Part shown: piece after piece, positions 28,621-37,262 of the stretch
How the letters are laid out: each line of letters starts with the position of its first letter
Numbering within the stretch: the first letter of the stretch is position 1
Assembly: GCF_902364025.1 (NCBI RefSeq)
Contig: NZ_CABJCG010000012.1
Location: 143,949-207,948, forward strand
Direction of reading: 5' to 3'
From: Enterocloster lavalensis
Lineage (GTDB): Bacteria > Bacillota > Clostridia > Lachnospirales > Lachnospiraceae
Length of the DNA: 64,000 nt
Position numbers and translations under genes: made by a program
The notes under the pieces: model-generated
The model's database searches: none
Told to the model about the DNA's origin: nothing
Seen by the model: only the letters and a program-made list of their open reading frames with translations

Positions 28621-29545
28621 AAGTTTCCCCCTCCTCCAGCTCCCCGGCATAGGGGTTCACATGGACCATGCAGTGTTTGACCTGGGGAAATTCCGCCTCG
28701 ATGGCGTCGTGCACCTGGTGGGCGATGCCGTGGGCCTGGTCCAAACGCAGGGACGGGTCCGCGGAAATCTCAATGTCCACATAAACCCGCGGCCCGAACA
28801 TGCGGGTGCGGATATCGTCGACGCCCAGAACCGGTTCCGTCTCCAGCGCCACCCTGCGCATGGCCTCCACCGTCCCGTCATCGCAGGATTTATCCACCAT
28901 CCGGTCCACCGCGTCCCGGAAAATCCCCGCCGCTGCCTTCACAATAAAGATGCAGATCACCAGGCTGGCCACCGGGTCCAACACCGCGATCCCCATCCTG
29001 GCCCCGGCGATTCCCACCAGGGCGCCCACGGAGGAGAGGGCGTCCGAGCGATGATGCCAGGCGTCCGCCATCAGCGCCTGGGAATCGATCTTCCTGGCCG
29101 CAGCCCTGGTATACCAGTACATCCACTCTTTCACCACAATGGATACCACCGCCGCAATCAATGCCAGCCGGCCCGGAACCGCCAGACCGCCCGCGCTCTG
29201 GACCACAACGGTTTTCACCGCCTCGATGCCCACTCCCGCCCCGGTGGCAAACAGCACCGCGGCCAGCAGGACGGCGGCCACACATTCCATTCGCTCGTGG
29301 CCGTAGGGGTGTTCCTTGTCGGACTGGCGGTCCGCCATCGCCACCCCGGCCATCACAATCAGGGTGCTGAGCACATCCGAAGCCGTGTGAATCCCGTCGG
29401 AAATCATGGCTCCGGAATGCGCGGCCACGCCCGCGAACAGCTTAAACGCGGACAGCACAAGATTGATCGCTATGCTGACCCGCGACACATACATGGCAGT
29501 CTGCCTTCCGCTTCGAATTTTCCGTTTCCTTCCAATTAAGTTCAT
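28619..29545 (-). CDS. Cation diffusion facilitator (Zn/Fe/Mn efflux)
   Basis: The 308-residue protein has six membrane helices and a cytoplasmic domain. Transport-site residues appear as AMISDGIHTASDVLSTL in helix 2 and ALMADAWHHRSDALSSVG in helix 5, giving a D-H-x-x-D type site rather than the pure Zn HxxxD. ERMECVAAVLLA and VDIEISADPSLRLDQAHGIAH also fit CDF. It exports divalent metal in exchange for protons. ATG at 29545 has GGGAGGGAG. The metal is uncertain, with Mn or Fe as plausible as Zn. Confidence 0.9.
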   Translation of the reverse strand: MNLIGRKRKIRSGRQTAMYVSRVSIAINLVLSAFKLFAGVAAHSGAMISDGIHTASDVLSTLIVMAGVAMADRQSDKEHPYGHERMECVAAVLLAAVLFATGAGVGIEAVKTVVVQSAGGLAVPGRLALIAAVVSIVVKEWMYWYTRAAARKIDSQALMADAWHHRSDALSSVGALVGIAGARMGIAVLDPVASLVICIFIVKAAAGIFRDAVDRMVDKSCDDGTVEAMRRVALETEPVLGVDDIRTRMFGPRVYVDIEISADPSLRLDQAHGIAHQVHDAIEAEFPQVKHCMVHVNPYAGELEEGET

Positions 29546-29614
29546 CCAATCTCCCTCCCAACGTCAAGTTCCGCCGCTTTTTCGCAGAAATACAGCAGTT
29601 TACAGGTGCAAAAA

Positions 29615-29658
29615 GGCATCCGCGGAACAATCAAAAAAACCATTGTCCCGCAGATGCC
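29615..29658. terminator. 17-bp imperfect hairpin upstream of the CDF gene
   Basis: GGCATCCGCGGAACAAT pairs with ATTGTCCCGCAGATGCC across a short A-rich loop. On the minus strand TTTTTG follows, giving terminator form. It lies 230 bp after the GH1 stop, beyond a first terminator, and may be a backup or leader hairpin of the CDF gene. The rest of 29546-29827 holds no gene. Confidence 0.5.
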
Positions 29659-29826
29659 GCCTGATCCACCTGCTGCCGCTTATGCGGCCCGGCCCGCGCG
29701 CTGCCGCCCGCGGCCTGTTTCCTTTATACCATTACGATTCCTCAGCGCGCCGGCTGATTCTGTAATTCATTCTATGACGGAAAGGCGCGTCCGGTTCCAG
29801 CCCGGAGCTCCATTTTGCAAAAATCG

Positions 29827-29871
29827 CAAAAAACGCGTTGTCCGAGCGTTTTGTATGCTCAGACAACGCGT
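29827..29871 (-). terminator. Terminator after the GH1 gene
   Basis: ACGCGTTGTC/GACAACGCGT with an inner GAGC/GCTC forms a strong stem, followed on the minus strand by TTTTTTG. It lies 17 bp after the stop. Confidence 0.85.
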
Positions 29872-29887
29872 GGTTGCAGCCAATCGT

Positions 29888-31312
29888 TCACAGTCCGTTG
29901 TTGCGGATTACATTCTGGTACCAGTAAAAGCTGTCCTTGGGAATCCTGCGCAGGTCCCGCAGTTCCCGGTCGTCGCGGTTCACATAGATCAGGCCGTAAC
30001 GCTTTTTGAAGCCCTGGTGGGAGCTCAAAAGGTCCATGACGGACCAGGGACAGTATCCGAAGAGCTCCACCCCGTCCGCGATGGCGTCCGCGCAGGCATT
30101 TATATGGCTCTTCAAATAGGCGATCCGGCCGGGATCGTGCACCTGTCCGTCCGCGCTCAGCACGTCGGCGGCTCCCAGACCGTTTTCCGTGATGATCATG
30201 GGCAGGCGGTATTTCCGGTAATACTCGTTGAGCACTAGACGCAGCCCCATGGGATCGATCTGCGCGCCGTACTCGCTGGCCTCCAGAAAGGGATTTCGCT
30301 CGTCCCGGAAATATCCGAACTGGTCGAAATCCACCTCGTTGCCCCGAAACTGCCGTTGCCCCGCCGGGTGGGACGGATCGGCCGGAAGGTAGGAGGCGCA
30401 CAGGGTCCGGTAGTAGTTTACCCCCAGATAGTCGATCCTTGCGCCTGCAAGCAGCGCCCCGTCCCCGGACCTGGTCTCCGGCATGATATTCCGCTCCTGG
30501 AGATAGCGCAGGTAATAACCCGGATAACGCCCGGCCGTGTACATTTCCAGGGCATACTCCGTCTTGAACCGGTCGTTGCTGCGGGCGGCCCACACATCCC
30601 TGGGATCCGGGGTGGCGGGGTAGGTGCAGGTGGAGGATATGGCCGGACCCACAAACGCGCCGGGCGCCAGCTCCCGGCAGGCCCGGACGGCCAGGGCGTG
30701 GGCCAAAAACATGTGGTAGTCCATCTGCGCCCGCTGCCGGTCCGCCTCCCAGGGATCCTCTGCCCGGATATTCATGCGCTCGTCCACCCGGATCATCAGA
30801 TTCTGCTCATTGTGCACCTGCCAGTATTTCACCCGGTTCCCGTAACGCGCAAAACAGATTCTCGCGTACCGCTCAAAGGCGTGGACGCATTCCCGGCTCT
30901 CCCAGCCATTGTATTGCTCCACCAGGCGGTAGGGAAGGTCAAAATGGTACAACGTCACAAGCGGTTCGATGCCGTGATATTTCAGCCGGTCGATGACCTG
31001 GTCGTAGAATTCCAGTCCGGCCTCATTGACCGGGCCGTCCCCGTCGGGAATAATCCTGGCCCAGGACAGGGAAAACCGGTACGCCTTCAGCCCCAGCCGG
31101 GCGAATAGCTCAATATCCTCCTGAAACCGGTGGTAAAAGTCGCTGGCCACCCGGGTGTCCGCCTGGAGATGGGCGCGCTTTGCGGCATTGACATCCGCCA
31201 CCGTGGGCCCCTTGCCATCCTCCTCCGCCGCGCCTTCGATCTGAAAGGCCGAGGAGGACGCGCCCCACAAGAAATGTTCCGGAAATTTTCGTACCTTATA
31301 TTCTGTCACCAT
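29888..31312 (-). CDS. GH1 beta-glucosidase / 6-phospho-beta-glucosidase
   Basis: The 474-residue TIM-barrel glycosidase has the N-terminal FPEHFLWGASSSAFQIEGA, acid/base region WQVHNEQNLMI (Glu of NEQ) and nucleophile MIITENGLGAAD. It hydrolyses beta-glucosides in the cytoplasm. The upstream, overlapping PTS EIIBC gene makes phosphorylated beta-glucosides the likely substrate. ATG at 31312 has AGAGG just upstream; an alternative ATG at 31324 overlaps the EIIBC stop as ATGA. NEQN in place of NEP is a slight departure. Specificity for P-sugar is inferred from context. Confidence 0.9.
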   Translation of the reverse strand: MVTEYKVRKFPEHFLWGASSSAFQIEGAAEEDGKGPTVADVNAAKRAHLQADTRVASDFYHRFQEDIELFARLGLKAYRFSLSWARIIPDGDGPVNEAGLEFYDQVIDRLKYHGIEPLVTLYHFDLPYRLVEQYNGWESRECVHAFERYARICFARYGNRVKYWQVHNEQNLMIRVDERMNIRAEDPWEADRQRAQMDYHMFLAHALAVRACRELAPGAFVGPAISSTCTYPATPDPRDVWAARSNDRFKTEYALEMYTAGRYPGYYLRYLQERNIMPETRSGDGALLAGARIDYLGVNYYRTLCASYLPADPSHPAGQRQFRGNEVDFDQFGYFRDERNPFLEASEYGAQIDPMGLRLVLNEYYRKYRLPMIITENGLGAADVLSADGQVHDPGRIAYLKSHINACADAIADGVELFGYCPWSVMDLLSSHQGFKKRYGLIYVNRDDRELRDLRRIPKDSFYWYQNVIRNNGL

Positions 31313-31320
31313 CTGCCCTC

Positions 31321-32964
31321 TCATTCTCCATTTTGTTCCCGGTCTGAGGCCGGCAGTTCCTCAAATCCCACCAGGTAGGTGAGCGCTGCCGCCCCGAAAA
31401 AGGCCGCTCCGATGCCCGCCAGGTAAAAAGCGAACCTCGTCATGCCATAGGCCGCGTAGGTAAAGACCGTCAGCACGCCGTTGTTGGCAAAAGCGTCGCC
31501 GTAGACATTTCCGATTCCCATGACCGCGCCGCCCACCGCCCCGCAGATCACCGCGCAGACCATGGGCTTTTTTAACCGCAGGTTGCAGCCGTAGATCGCA
31601 GGCTCGGTCACGCCCACCACCGAGGCGGTCAGGGCGGCGGAGGCTGCGATCTGTCTCAGCTCCCGGTTTCCGGTTTTCAGGCACACCCCCAGGGCAGCCC
31701 CGCCCTGGGCGAAATTGGCCGCACCGGCAAACGCCAGCAGGTTCTGCCGCCCGTTCACTGCCACATCGTTGAGCCCGATGGGAAGCAGCGCCCGGTGCGC
31801 TCCGAAAATGACGCAGACGCCCCAGAGCCCGCCCACCAGCGCGCCGCCCAGAACCGTGCTGAAGCCCATCATCGTGTCGTAGAGATACTGGATCCCGTTG
31901 CCCACGTAAATTCCCACAGGTCCCAAAACCACCAGGGTGAGCGGCAGGATCACAAGCAGCTCCAGCCCGGGCACCGCAATCAGCCGGACGATCTCCGGGA
32001 TGACGCGGGTGAGCCACCGCTCCAGAACCGCCATACACAAAATGGCAAGGATGATGGGGATAACGGACTCCGTGTAGGAGAACACCTTGACCGAGGAACC
32101 GATCTGCCAGGCGTTTTTCAGCACCGGCAGGCCGAAAATGGTGGTGGCCTGCTCCGTGTTCTGGATCAGCACATCCATCTGTGGATACACCAGCGAGGCG
32201 CCCACCACCATGGCCATCACCCGGTTGCAGCGGAAAGCCTTTGCACAGGTCATTGCCAAAAAAATGGGCATAAAATAGAAAATCACCTGGCTGGCCGCGT
32301 TCAAAATCACGTAGGTGTCCGTGGCCGCCAGATCGATGCCGTAGCGCTCCAGCAAAAGCCGCGCCGCAGTCAGCAGCCCTTTGATCAGCCCCGACGCCGC
32401 GATGGCCGGGATCAGGGGAGTGAAAATTTCCGCCACTTTCTGCAGAATCAGATCTCCGATGGGGCGCCGGGGGGAAGTGGGGGCTGCACCCGGGGCCGGA
32501 GTGGGGGCTGCGCCCGGGGCCGGAGTGGGGGCTGCGCCCGGGGCCGGAGCGTGGGACGCGCCCGGGGCCGGAGCGGGGGACGCGCCCGAGGTCGGAGCGG
32601 GGGACGCGCCTGGAGTCGGAGCGGAGGACGCGCCCGGGGTCGGAGCGGGGGACGCGCCCGGCAATGGAGTGGGGGTAGCGCCCGACGGCGCCCCGCCTCC
32701 ACTGCTCTTCTCCTTCAATATATCTTCCAATTCCTGGTAAATCCCCTGCACCTTTGTGCCGCAGACCACCTGGTACTGACCGCCCGCTCTGACCACGGAA
32801 ATGACGCCCTCCGCCCGGCTCACCTCCTCGTCCCTTGGAATGCGTTCATCCTTCAGGACAAAGCGCAGGCGCGTAAAACAATGGGTGACCTCCTTAACAT
32901 TGTCCGCGCCTCCCACAAGGTTTAAAATTGTCTCTGCCACTCTTCTCTTATCCATATCGGACAT
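31321..32964 (-). CDS. PTS beta-glucoside-type EIIBC with tandem-repeat linker
   Basis: The 547-residue protein begins with an EIIB domain whose phospho-Cys lies in THCFTRLRFVLKD (about residue 29) and ends with a ten-helix EIIC domain (IGDLILQKVAEIFTPLIPAIAASG onward). The 80-residue linker (about 88-168) is a Pro/Ala/Gly repeat of 8-residue units encoded by 24-bp tandem repeats, much longer than normal. No EIIA domain is attached or nearby, so a shared EIIA must be used. It imports and phosphorylates a beta-glucoside for the GH1 enzyme downstream. Start is ATG 32964 or 32955. No BglG-type antiterminator is adjacent. Confidence 0.92.
   Translation of the reverse strand: MSDMDKRRVAETILNLVGGADNVKEVTHCFTRLRFVLKDERIPRDEEVSRAEGVISVVRAGGQYQVVCGTKVQGIYQELEDILKEKSSGGGAPSGATPTPLPGASPAPTPGASSAPTPGASPAPTSGASPAPAPGASHAPAPGAAPTPAPGAAPTPAPGAAPTSPRRPIGDLILQKVAEIFTPLIPAIAASGLIKGLLTAARLLLERYGIDLAATDTYVILNAASQVIFYFMPIFLAMTCAKAFRCNRVMAMVVGASLVYPQMDVLIQNTEQATTIFGLPVLKNAWQIGSSVKVFSYTESVIPIILAILCMAVLERWLTRVIPEIVRLIAVPGLELLVILPLTLVVLGPVGIYVGNGIQYLYDTMMGFSTVLGGALVGGLWGVCVIFGAHRALLPIGLNDVAVNGRQNLLAFAGAANFAQGGAALGVCLKTGNRELRQIAASAALTASVVGVTEPAIYGCNLRLKKPMVCAVICGAVGGAVMGIGNVYGDAFANNGVLTVFTYAAYGMTRFAFYLAGIGAAFFGAAALTYLVGFEELPASDREQNGE
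32480..32695. repeat. 24-bp tandem repeats in the EIIBC linker
   Basis: There are eight 24-bp copies from 32480 to 32671 and a degenerate ninth to 32695. The consensus is close to GGGGACGCGCCCGGGGCCGG plus AGYG. Each encodes eight residues of the type PGASPAPT. Copy number is likely to vary between strains because the units are nearly identical. Confidence 0.9.
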
Positions 32965-33014
32965 CACCTGACCTTTTGCATATCATGCCGTTCGTATTGT
33001 GGACGTTGCCCCTT

Positions 33015-33386
33015 TTATTCCGCCAGGGCCCGAACCGGGGTTCCCAGGTCCATGCTGACCATCAGCGCCCGGTTGACGCGCAGCAGATCGGAGAAATCCA
33101 AATGACCTATGTAGTCCCGCAGTCTGCTTTTATCAATGGTGCGCACCTGTTCCAGCAGGATCATGGAATCCTTCTGCAGCCCGTACCGGCTCTGCTCGAT
33201 CAGCACGTGGGTTGGCAGGTTGTGCTTGTCCATACGGCTGGTAATCGCCGCCACAATCACGGTGGGGCTGAATTTGTTGCCCACATTGTTCTGAATCACC
33301 AGAACGGGCCGCACGCCTCCCTGTTCGCTTCCCACCACCGGGGAGAGGTCTGCAAAATAAATGTCGCCTTTATATAATAATTTCAT
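33015..33386 (-). CDS. MazF/PemK-family endoribonuclease toxin, no antitoxin seen
   Basis: The 123-residue protein has the MazF fold: YKGDIYFADLSPVVGSEQGG with the Arg in VRPVLVIQNN, and later QVRTIDKSRL. MazF cuts single-stranded mRNA at short motifs. In Firmicutes a small MazE-like gene normally precedes it. Here the 206 bp upstream to the diguanylate cyclase gene contain no such ORF on the same strand, so it is an orphan or its antitoxin is elsewhere. ATG at 33386 has GGAGG seven bases upstream. Confidence 0.9.
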   Translation of the reverse strand: MKLLYKGDIYFADLSPVVGSEQGGVRPVLVIQNNVGNKFSPTVIVAAITSRMDKHNLPTHVLIEQSRYGLQKDSMILLEQVRTIDKSRLRDYIGHLDFSDLLRVNRALMVSMDLGTPVRALAE

Positions 33387-33536
33387 GAATATTCCTCCTC
33401 CTGCACCGCGCGCCCGGGCCAACGCCTGCCTGCGCGCCTGCAATCAATTCCTATCCATGATTCTCTCCGGCTTTTTCCATTTTATTCAGGCCCGGGCGAT
33501 TCTTTTTTGCGGCGGCGCTCGTGGCGGGGCGGCATC

Positions 33537-33568
33537 CAAAAAAGCCGCCGATGTCTCCATCAGCGGCT
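33537..33568 (-). terminator. Terminator after the diguanylate cyclase gene
   Basis: On the minus strand AGCCGCTGATG pairs with CATCGGCGGCT (one mismatch) around GAGA, and TTTTTT follows. It lies 25 bp after the stop and separates the gene from mazF. Confidence 0.8.
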
Positions 33569-33592
33569 CGTCCAACGTCTGAACCCTTTTCC

Positions 33593-35506
33593 TTATTCTT
33601 CCAACTCTCTATGTTTCCGTTCCCGCTTCACCTTGTACATCGCCGTGTCCGCGCACTTAAGCAGGCTCGCGTAGTCCTCCCCGTCCTCGGGGTAAAAGGC
33701 GCAGCCCGCGGAAAAACGCACCGGAATGGGCTCCCCGCCGGTCAGTTCCGCCGTCTCCACATTCATCACATTGCGAAGCCGTTCGATCAGCGCTTCCAGC
33801 TCCTCCCGGTTGGCGCAGCCGTACAGGAACGCGGCAAATTCGTCCCCGCTTAGGCGGGCCAGAACGCTCTTCTCGCTGCAGACGGACCGGAAAATCCTCG
33901 CCACGCCCTGCAGATAGCGGTCCCCGTTCTGGTGCCCGAACCGGTCGTTGACCTGCTTGAGATTGTCCGCATCCGCCATGAGCATCGCACAGGCCCCCAG
34001 CTCGTTGGGGTTGCCGAACAGCTCCTCCATGCGCCGGTAAAACGCACGCCGGTTGTACAGGCCGGTGAGCAGATCGATGTCCCGCTCCTGCTCGATCCGC
34101 CTGCGCTCCCGGATATCCTCCGTCACATCCACGATCAGTCCCAAAACGCTGTACTCCCGGAAATACGTCTCCAGGCGGACAAACCGCTCCGGCTCTCCGG
34201 GCAGGACGTACACACCCTTCTCCTCGTTCAGCGGGTTCTGCCGTATGGCTTCCAGATGTTCCTCAAACAGAGCGTGATCGGCAAACAGCTGTGTTGCCTC
34301 ATCCCCGGCCAGCCCCAGGATTCCGGCCACCCTGCTGGTGACCATCACCCGCCTCATCCTCTGGTTGTATTCATAAACTCCGATGGGCACCTGGGCCACG
34401 TCCAGAATCTGCGACAGCTTGTTGGTATTGTCCCGAATACTGCGCACCATCAGATTGATGCGCCCGCTGAGCTCCGAGAACTCCGGCGTGCTGTCCTCCT
34501 CCACCGTGGTTTCCAGATTGCCGACGGTGATCTCCGTCAGCTTCCGGTTGATGGAGGAAATCCCGTCCACAATGTATCGGTCAATGTAGTTGGAGATGGA
34601 GACGATCATCAGCAGCGCCACCAGCACCAGATACAGTGCCACCAGGGCGGTACTCCGGTTTACCCCGCGGTACAGCGAAACGCTGCTCCGCGCCATCCCC
34701 AAAATCACCGAGCCGGACGGCGCGAACACGCAGTAGCTGTCCACCCCGTCAAGCTCCGCCCGCAATCCCTTTCGGCTGCTCAGAACCTGTTCCGGTCCAA
34801 GACCCACATCCTCTAATTCTTTTCCCACAAGCGCATCCTGGGTGGCTCCCAGAATCCGAAAATTCTCCGGGTCCACGGCAAAAATCACAGACCCGTTCTC
34901 CACTGTCACCAAAGAGAAAATGTAGGACAGCTCGTTCTTCTTCATGGCCTCCAGCACGCGGGTGGGCTCCAGGCCGATCTGCACGATCCCCTGCCCGTCC
35001 GGCCTCCAAACCGCCGCGTACTGCATGAGCTTGCTCTCCGCGGTGTTGGGCGTGATATCCTGGCACAGCTCCAGGCTGCGGTCCGTCAGCATGGGCAGGA
35101 AAAAGCGCATCTGCTCGCCGGAATTGAAATTGTAGCCATAATACTTTGGCTCGGAACCCGCGTACAGATTACCCTGGGTGTCAAAGAGGTGCAGTTCGTC
35201 CACCTGCAGCAGGCCGGCGATCTTCTTCATCTCCGCCTGATCCGGGATCACCTCCGGGTGGCTCTGTAAAATGTAGGCCGCCGCCTTGGCCCTTATAAAG
35301 CAGTCCTGCTTCAACTCCTGCCTGGCCCTGGCCGTATCCTGCTCGTTCTGGTCCAGAATCCGCTCAATCTGCTTAAAATTGTCCAGCGCTTCCTCATGCA
35401 TTCCCCTCCGGGCGCTCTGAATCTGCACAAAATAATTTAGGAACAGGGTCAGCAGCATGGCGGTCAGAATCACCATACACAGCCGTCTGCGAATCATCCG
35501 CTTCAT
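33593..35506 (-). CDS. Membrane sensor diguanylate cyclase (GGDEF)
   Basis: The 637-residue protein has a first membrane helix (about 7-27), an extracellular sensor of about 240 residues resembling a double-Cache fold, a second helix (ALVALYLVLVALLMIVSISN), HAMP-like and PAS-like regions, and a C-terminal GGDEF domain (DIDLLTGLYNRRAFYRRM to the end). The active loop reads SGDEF, a variant usually active, so it should make cyclic di-GMP from GTP in response to an outside ligand. No EAL domain is present. ATG at 35506 follows AGGGGGAA. It is single-gene with its own terminator. Confidence 0.9.
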   Translation of the reverse strand: MKRMIRRRLCMVILTAMLLTLFLNYFVQIQSARRGMHEEALDNFKQIERILDQNEQDTARARQELKQDCFIRAKAAAYILQSHPEVIPDQAEMKKIAGLLQVDELHLFDTQGNLYAGSEPKYYGYNFNSGEQMRFFLPMLTDRSLELCQDITPNTAESKLMQYAAVWRPDGQGIVQIGLEPTRVLEAMKKNELSYIFSLVTVENGSVIFAVDPENFRILGATQDALVGKELEDVGLGPEQVLSSRKGLRAELDGVDSYCVFAPSGSVILGMARSSVSLYRGVNRSTALVALYLVLVALLMIVSISNYIDRYIVDGISSINRKLTEITVGNLETTVEEDSTPEFSELSGRINLMVRSIRDNTNKLSQILDVAQVPIGVYEYNQRMRRVMVTSRVAGILGLAGDEATQLFADHALFEEHLEAIRQNPLNEEKGVYVLPGEPERFVRLETYFREYSVLGLIVDVTEDIRERRRIEQERDIDLLTGLYNRRAFYRRMEELFGNPNELGACAMLMADADNLKQVNDRFGHQNGDRYLQGVARIFRSVCSEKSVLARLSGDEFAAFLYGCANREELEALIERLRNVMNVETAELTGGEPIPVRFSAGCAFYPEDGEDYASLLKCADTAMYKVKRERKHRELEE

Positions 35507-35684
35507 CCCGCTTCCCCCTTTCGCTCCGCCCAGCCGCTGCCGGCGGAATTTTCCCAAATTCCCGCCGCTCACCGTCGGCTGTTCTGTCTCTATTATAAAT
35601 GTCCCACAGCTCAAAGGGAAGGAAAAATTTCCCTCTTTCGAAAATCTTATGGATTCTGCGGATGACGGGCGGGCAAAAATGCGT

Positions 35685-35924
35685 TATAATCAAGGAAACG
35701 TATCTCTTATCGACAGCCTACGGCTGACGACAAGGTATAATCAAGGAAACGCATCTCTTATCGACAGCCTGCGGCTGACGACAAGGTATAATCAAGGAAA
35801 CGTATCTCTTATCGACAGCCTACGGCTGACGACAAGGTATAATCAAGGAAACGTATCTCTTATCGACAGCCTGCGGCTGACGACAAGGTATAATCAAGGA
35901 AACGCATCTCTGAGAAAACAGAGA
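35685..35924 (+). repeat. Tandem array of 51-bp repeats upstream of the RelA/SpoT-HEPN gene
   Basis: TATAAT recurs at 35685, 35736, 35787, 35838 and 35889, an exact 51-bp period. There are four full units and a fifth partial one ending near 35911. Each unit reads TATAATCAAGGAAACGYATC, then CTCTTATCGACAGCC, then a short dyad CAGCCTRCGGCTG. Units alternate at single Y/R positions. The array is followed by a small TCTCTG/CAGAGA hairpin (35907-35924) and ends 35 bp before the next gene. There are no unique spacers. Related units are found at 62005 and 17913. Confidence 0.9.
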
Positions 35925-35958
35925 CAGACTTAAATAACAATATTGACGGGGAATAGCC

Positions 35959-37200
35959 ATGGATTTAATCAATCAATTTATTGAAAATTATAAACGAAAA
36001 CTGAATTTTTATGAGGCAGCGGGACGGCTTGCGGCGAAACAGCTGGAGGCTTCCCTTCAGTCCGCCGGTATCCGGGCCATGGTGACCTCCCGGCCCAAGG
36101 CGCCCGGCCGCCTCAAAAGCAAGGTTCTGATCCGGAATTCCAGAAGAGCCGTGCCCTATAAAAATATGCGTGAGATATATGAGGATATCGCCGACCTCTC
36201 CGGTGTCCGCGTGTCCCTGTATTTCCCGGGCGACCGCGACAAGACGGACAGTCTGGTCTGCGACCTGTTCACGATCCTGGAGACCAAACAGTTCCCGGAG
36301 CAGTCCAAGCCGCCCACCTACAACAAACGCTTTTCCGGTTACTGGGCCAACCACTATCGCGCCCGCATGCGGGAGGACTCCCTTGAACCCTCCCAGAAAA
36401 AGTACGCCGAGGCGCGCATCGAGATTCAGGTGGCTTCCGTTCTCATGCACGCCTGGTCCGAGGTGGAGCACGACCTGGTGTACAAGCCCCTTCAGGGTAC
36501 TCTCTCCGACGAGGAGCTGGCGATCCTGGACGAGCTGAACGGCCTGGTGCTGGCCGGAGAGATCGCCCTGGAACGCCTTCAGAGCGCAGGCAACGAACGG
36601 GTGCGCAACAAAAACGCCGCCTTTTCCAGCCAGTATGAGCTGGCCTCCTACCTGTACAATTATCTGAGCAACAATTTCCGACCCGAGGACATCGAGCTGC
36701 GCATGGGGAACATCGAGCTGCTGTTCCGCCTGATCAGCCGCCTCAAGATGAACACGGTCAAGGAGATCCAGCCCGTCCTCAAATCCGTGAAATTTGAGAA
36801 AGACCGCCGCAACATTTCCCAGCAGATCGTCGATCAGATCATCACGGGAAATGAAAAGCGCTACGCCATTTACCAGGAACTGCGGGACGGCCGGGAGGGC
36901 GGAGGCGAGGACAGCCGCCAGGCCGCCAGCTATTTCTTCAGCCAGTGGGTGCCTTTGGAGCGCATGCTCAACCGCATCTCCAACCGGAATTCCCAGAAGC
37001 TGCGGGGCGCCTTCAACATCAACACCTTGAACCGGATGAACGTGCTGGACAAGGACTGCCTAAACCGTATCGTTTCCCTGCGCAAGAGCCGCAACATGCT
37101 GATCCACGACATCGAGGTGCCGGAGGCCGACTTCATCACCAAACAGGGGGACGAGGCCAGGGAGCTGCTGGAAAAGCTGGGGGAACAATTCCCCTCCTGA
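35959..37200 (+). CDS. RelA/SpoT-domain protein with HEPN-like C-terminus
   Basis: The 413-residue soluble protein has an alarmone-synthetase-like N-terminus: YEDIADLSGVRVSLYF carries the metal-binding Asp and Arg, SGYWANHYRARM matches the substrate Tyr/His loop, and ARIEIQVASVLMHAWSEVEH matches the EIQ...W.E.EH motif of RelA/SpoT synthetases. The hydrolase HD domain and the TGS/ACT regulatory domains are absent. The C-terminus ends in helices containing SLRKSRNMLIHD, an Arg-x4-His (R378, H383) motif typical of HEPN ribonucleases. The fusion is unusual and suggests a stress or phage-defence effector rather than housekeeping ppGpp synthesis. ATG follows GGGGAATAGCC. Confidence 0.75.
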   Translation: MDLINQFIENYKRKLNFYEAAGRLAAKQLEASLQSAGIRAMVTSRPKAPGRLKSKVLIRNSRRAVPYKNMREIYEDIADLSGVRVSLYFPGDRDKTDSLVCDLFTILETKQFPEQSKPPTYNKRFSGYWANHYRARMREDSLEPSQKKYAEARIEIQVASVLMHAWSEVEHDLVYKPLQGTLSDEELAILDELNGLVLAGEIALERLQSAGNERVRNKNAAFSSQYELASYLYNYLSNNFRPEDIELRMGNIELLFRLISRLKMNTVKEIQPVLKSVKFEKDRRNISQQIVDQIITGNEKRYAIYQELRDGREGGGEDSRQAASYFFSQWVPLERMLNRISNRNSQKLRGAFNINTLNRMNVLDKDCLNRIVSLRKSRNMLIHDIEVPEADFITKQGDEARELLEKLGEQFPS

Positions 37201-37233
37201 GACTGAATTCCAATACCGCATAACCAAAGAAAC

Positions 37234-37262
37234 GGCTGGGCACATGGATCGTGTGCCCAGCC
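37234..37262. terminator. Hairpin between convergent relA-like and HMA genes
   Basis: An 11-bp perfect stem GGCTGGGCACA/TGTGCCCAGCC touches the HMA stop codon. The U-tracts are weak on both strands. Confidence 0.5.

Noticed and set aside
29615-29658. Terminal inverted repeats of an insertion sequence
   Set aside because: The arms are adjacent with a short loop and no transposase lies between or near them; a terminator-like hairpin explains them.
35685-35911. CRISPR array
   Set aside because: The units are contiguous with no unique spacers, and no cas genes are present.
35457-35933. A 158-codon frame with perfect 17-residue repeats across the 51-bp array
   Set aside because: It is open only because 51 is a multiple of three. 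It starts inside the diguanylate cyclase coding region on the other strand, has no ribosome site, and the repeats occur elsewhere outside any frame.
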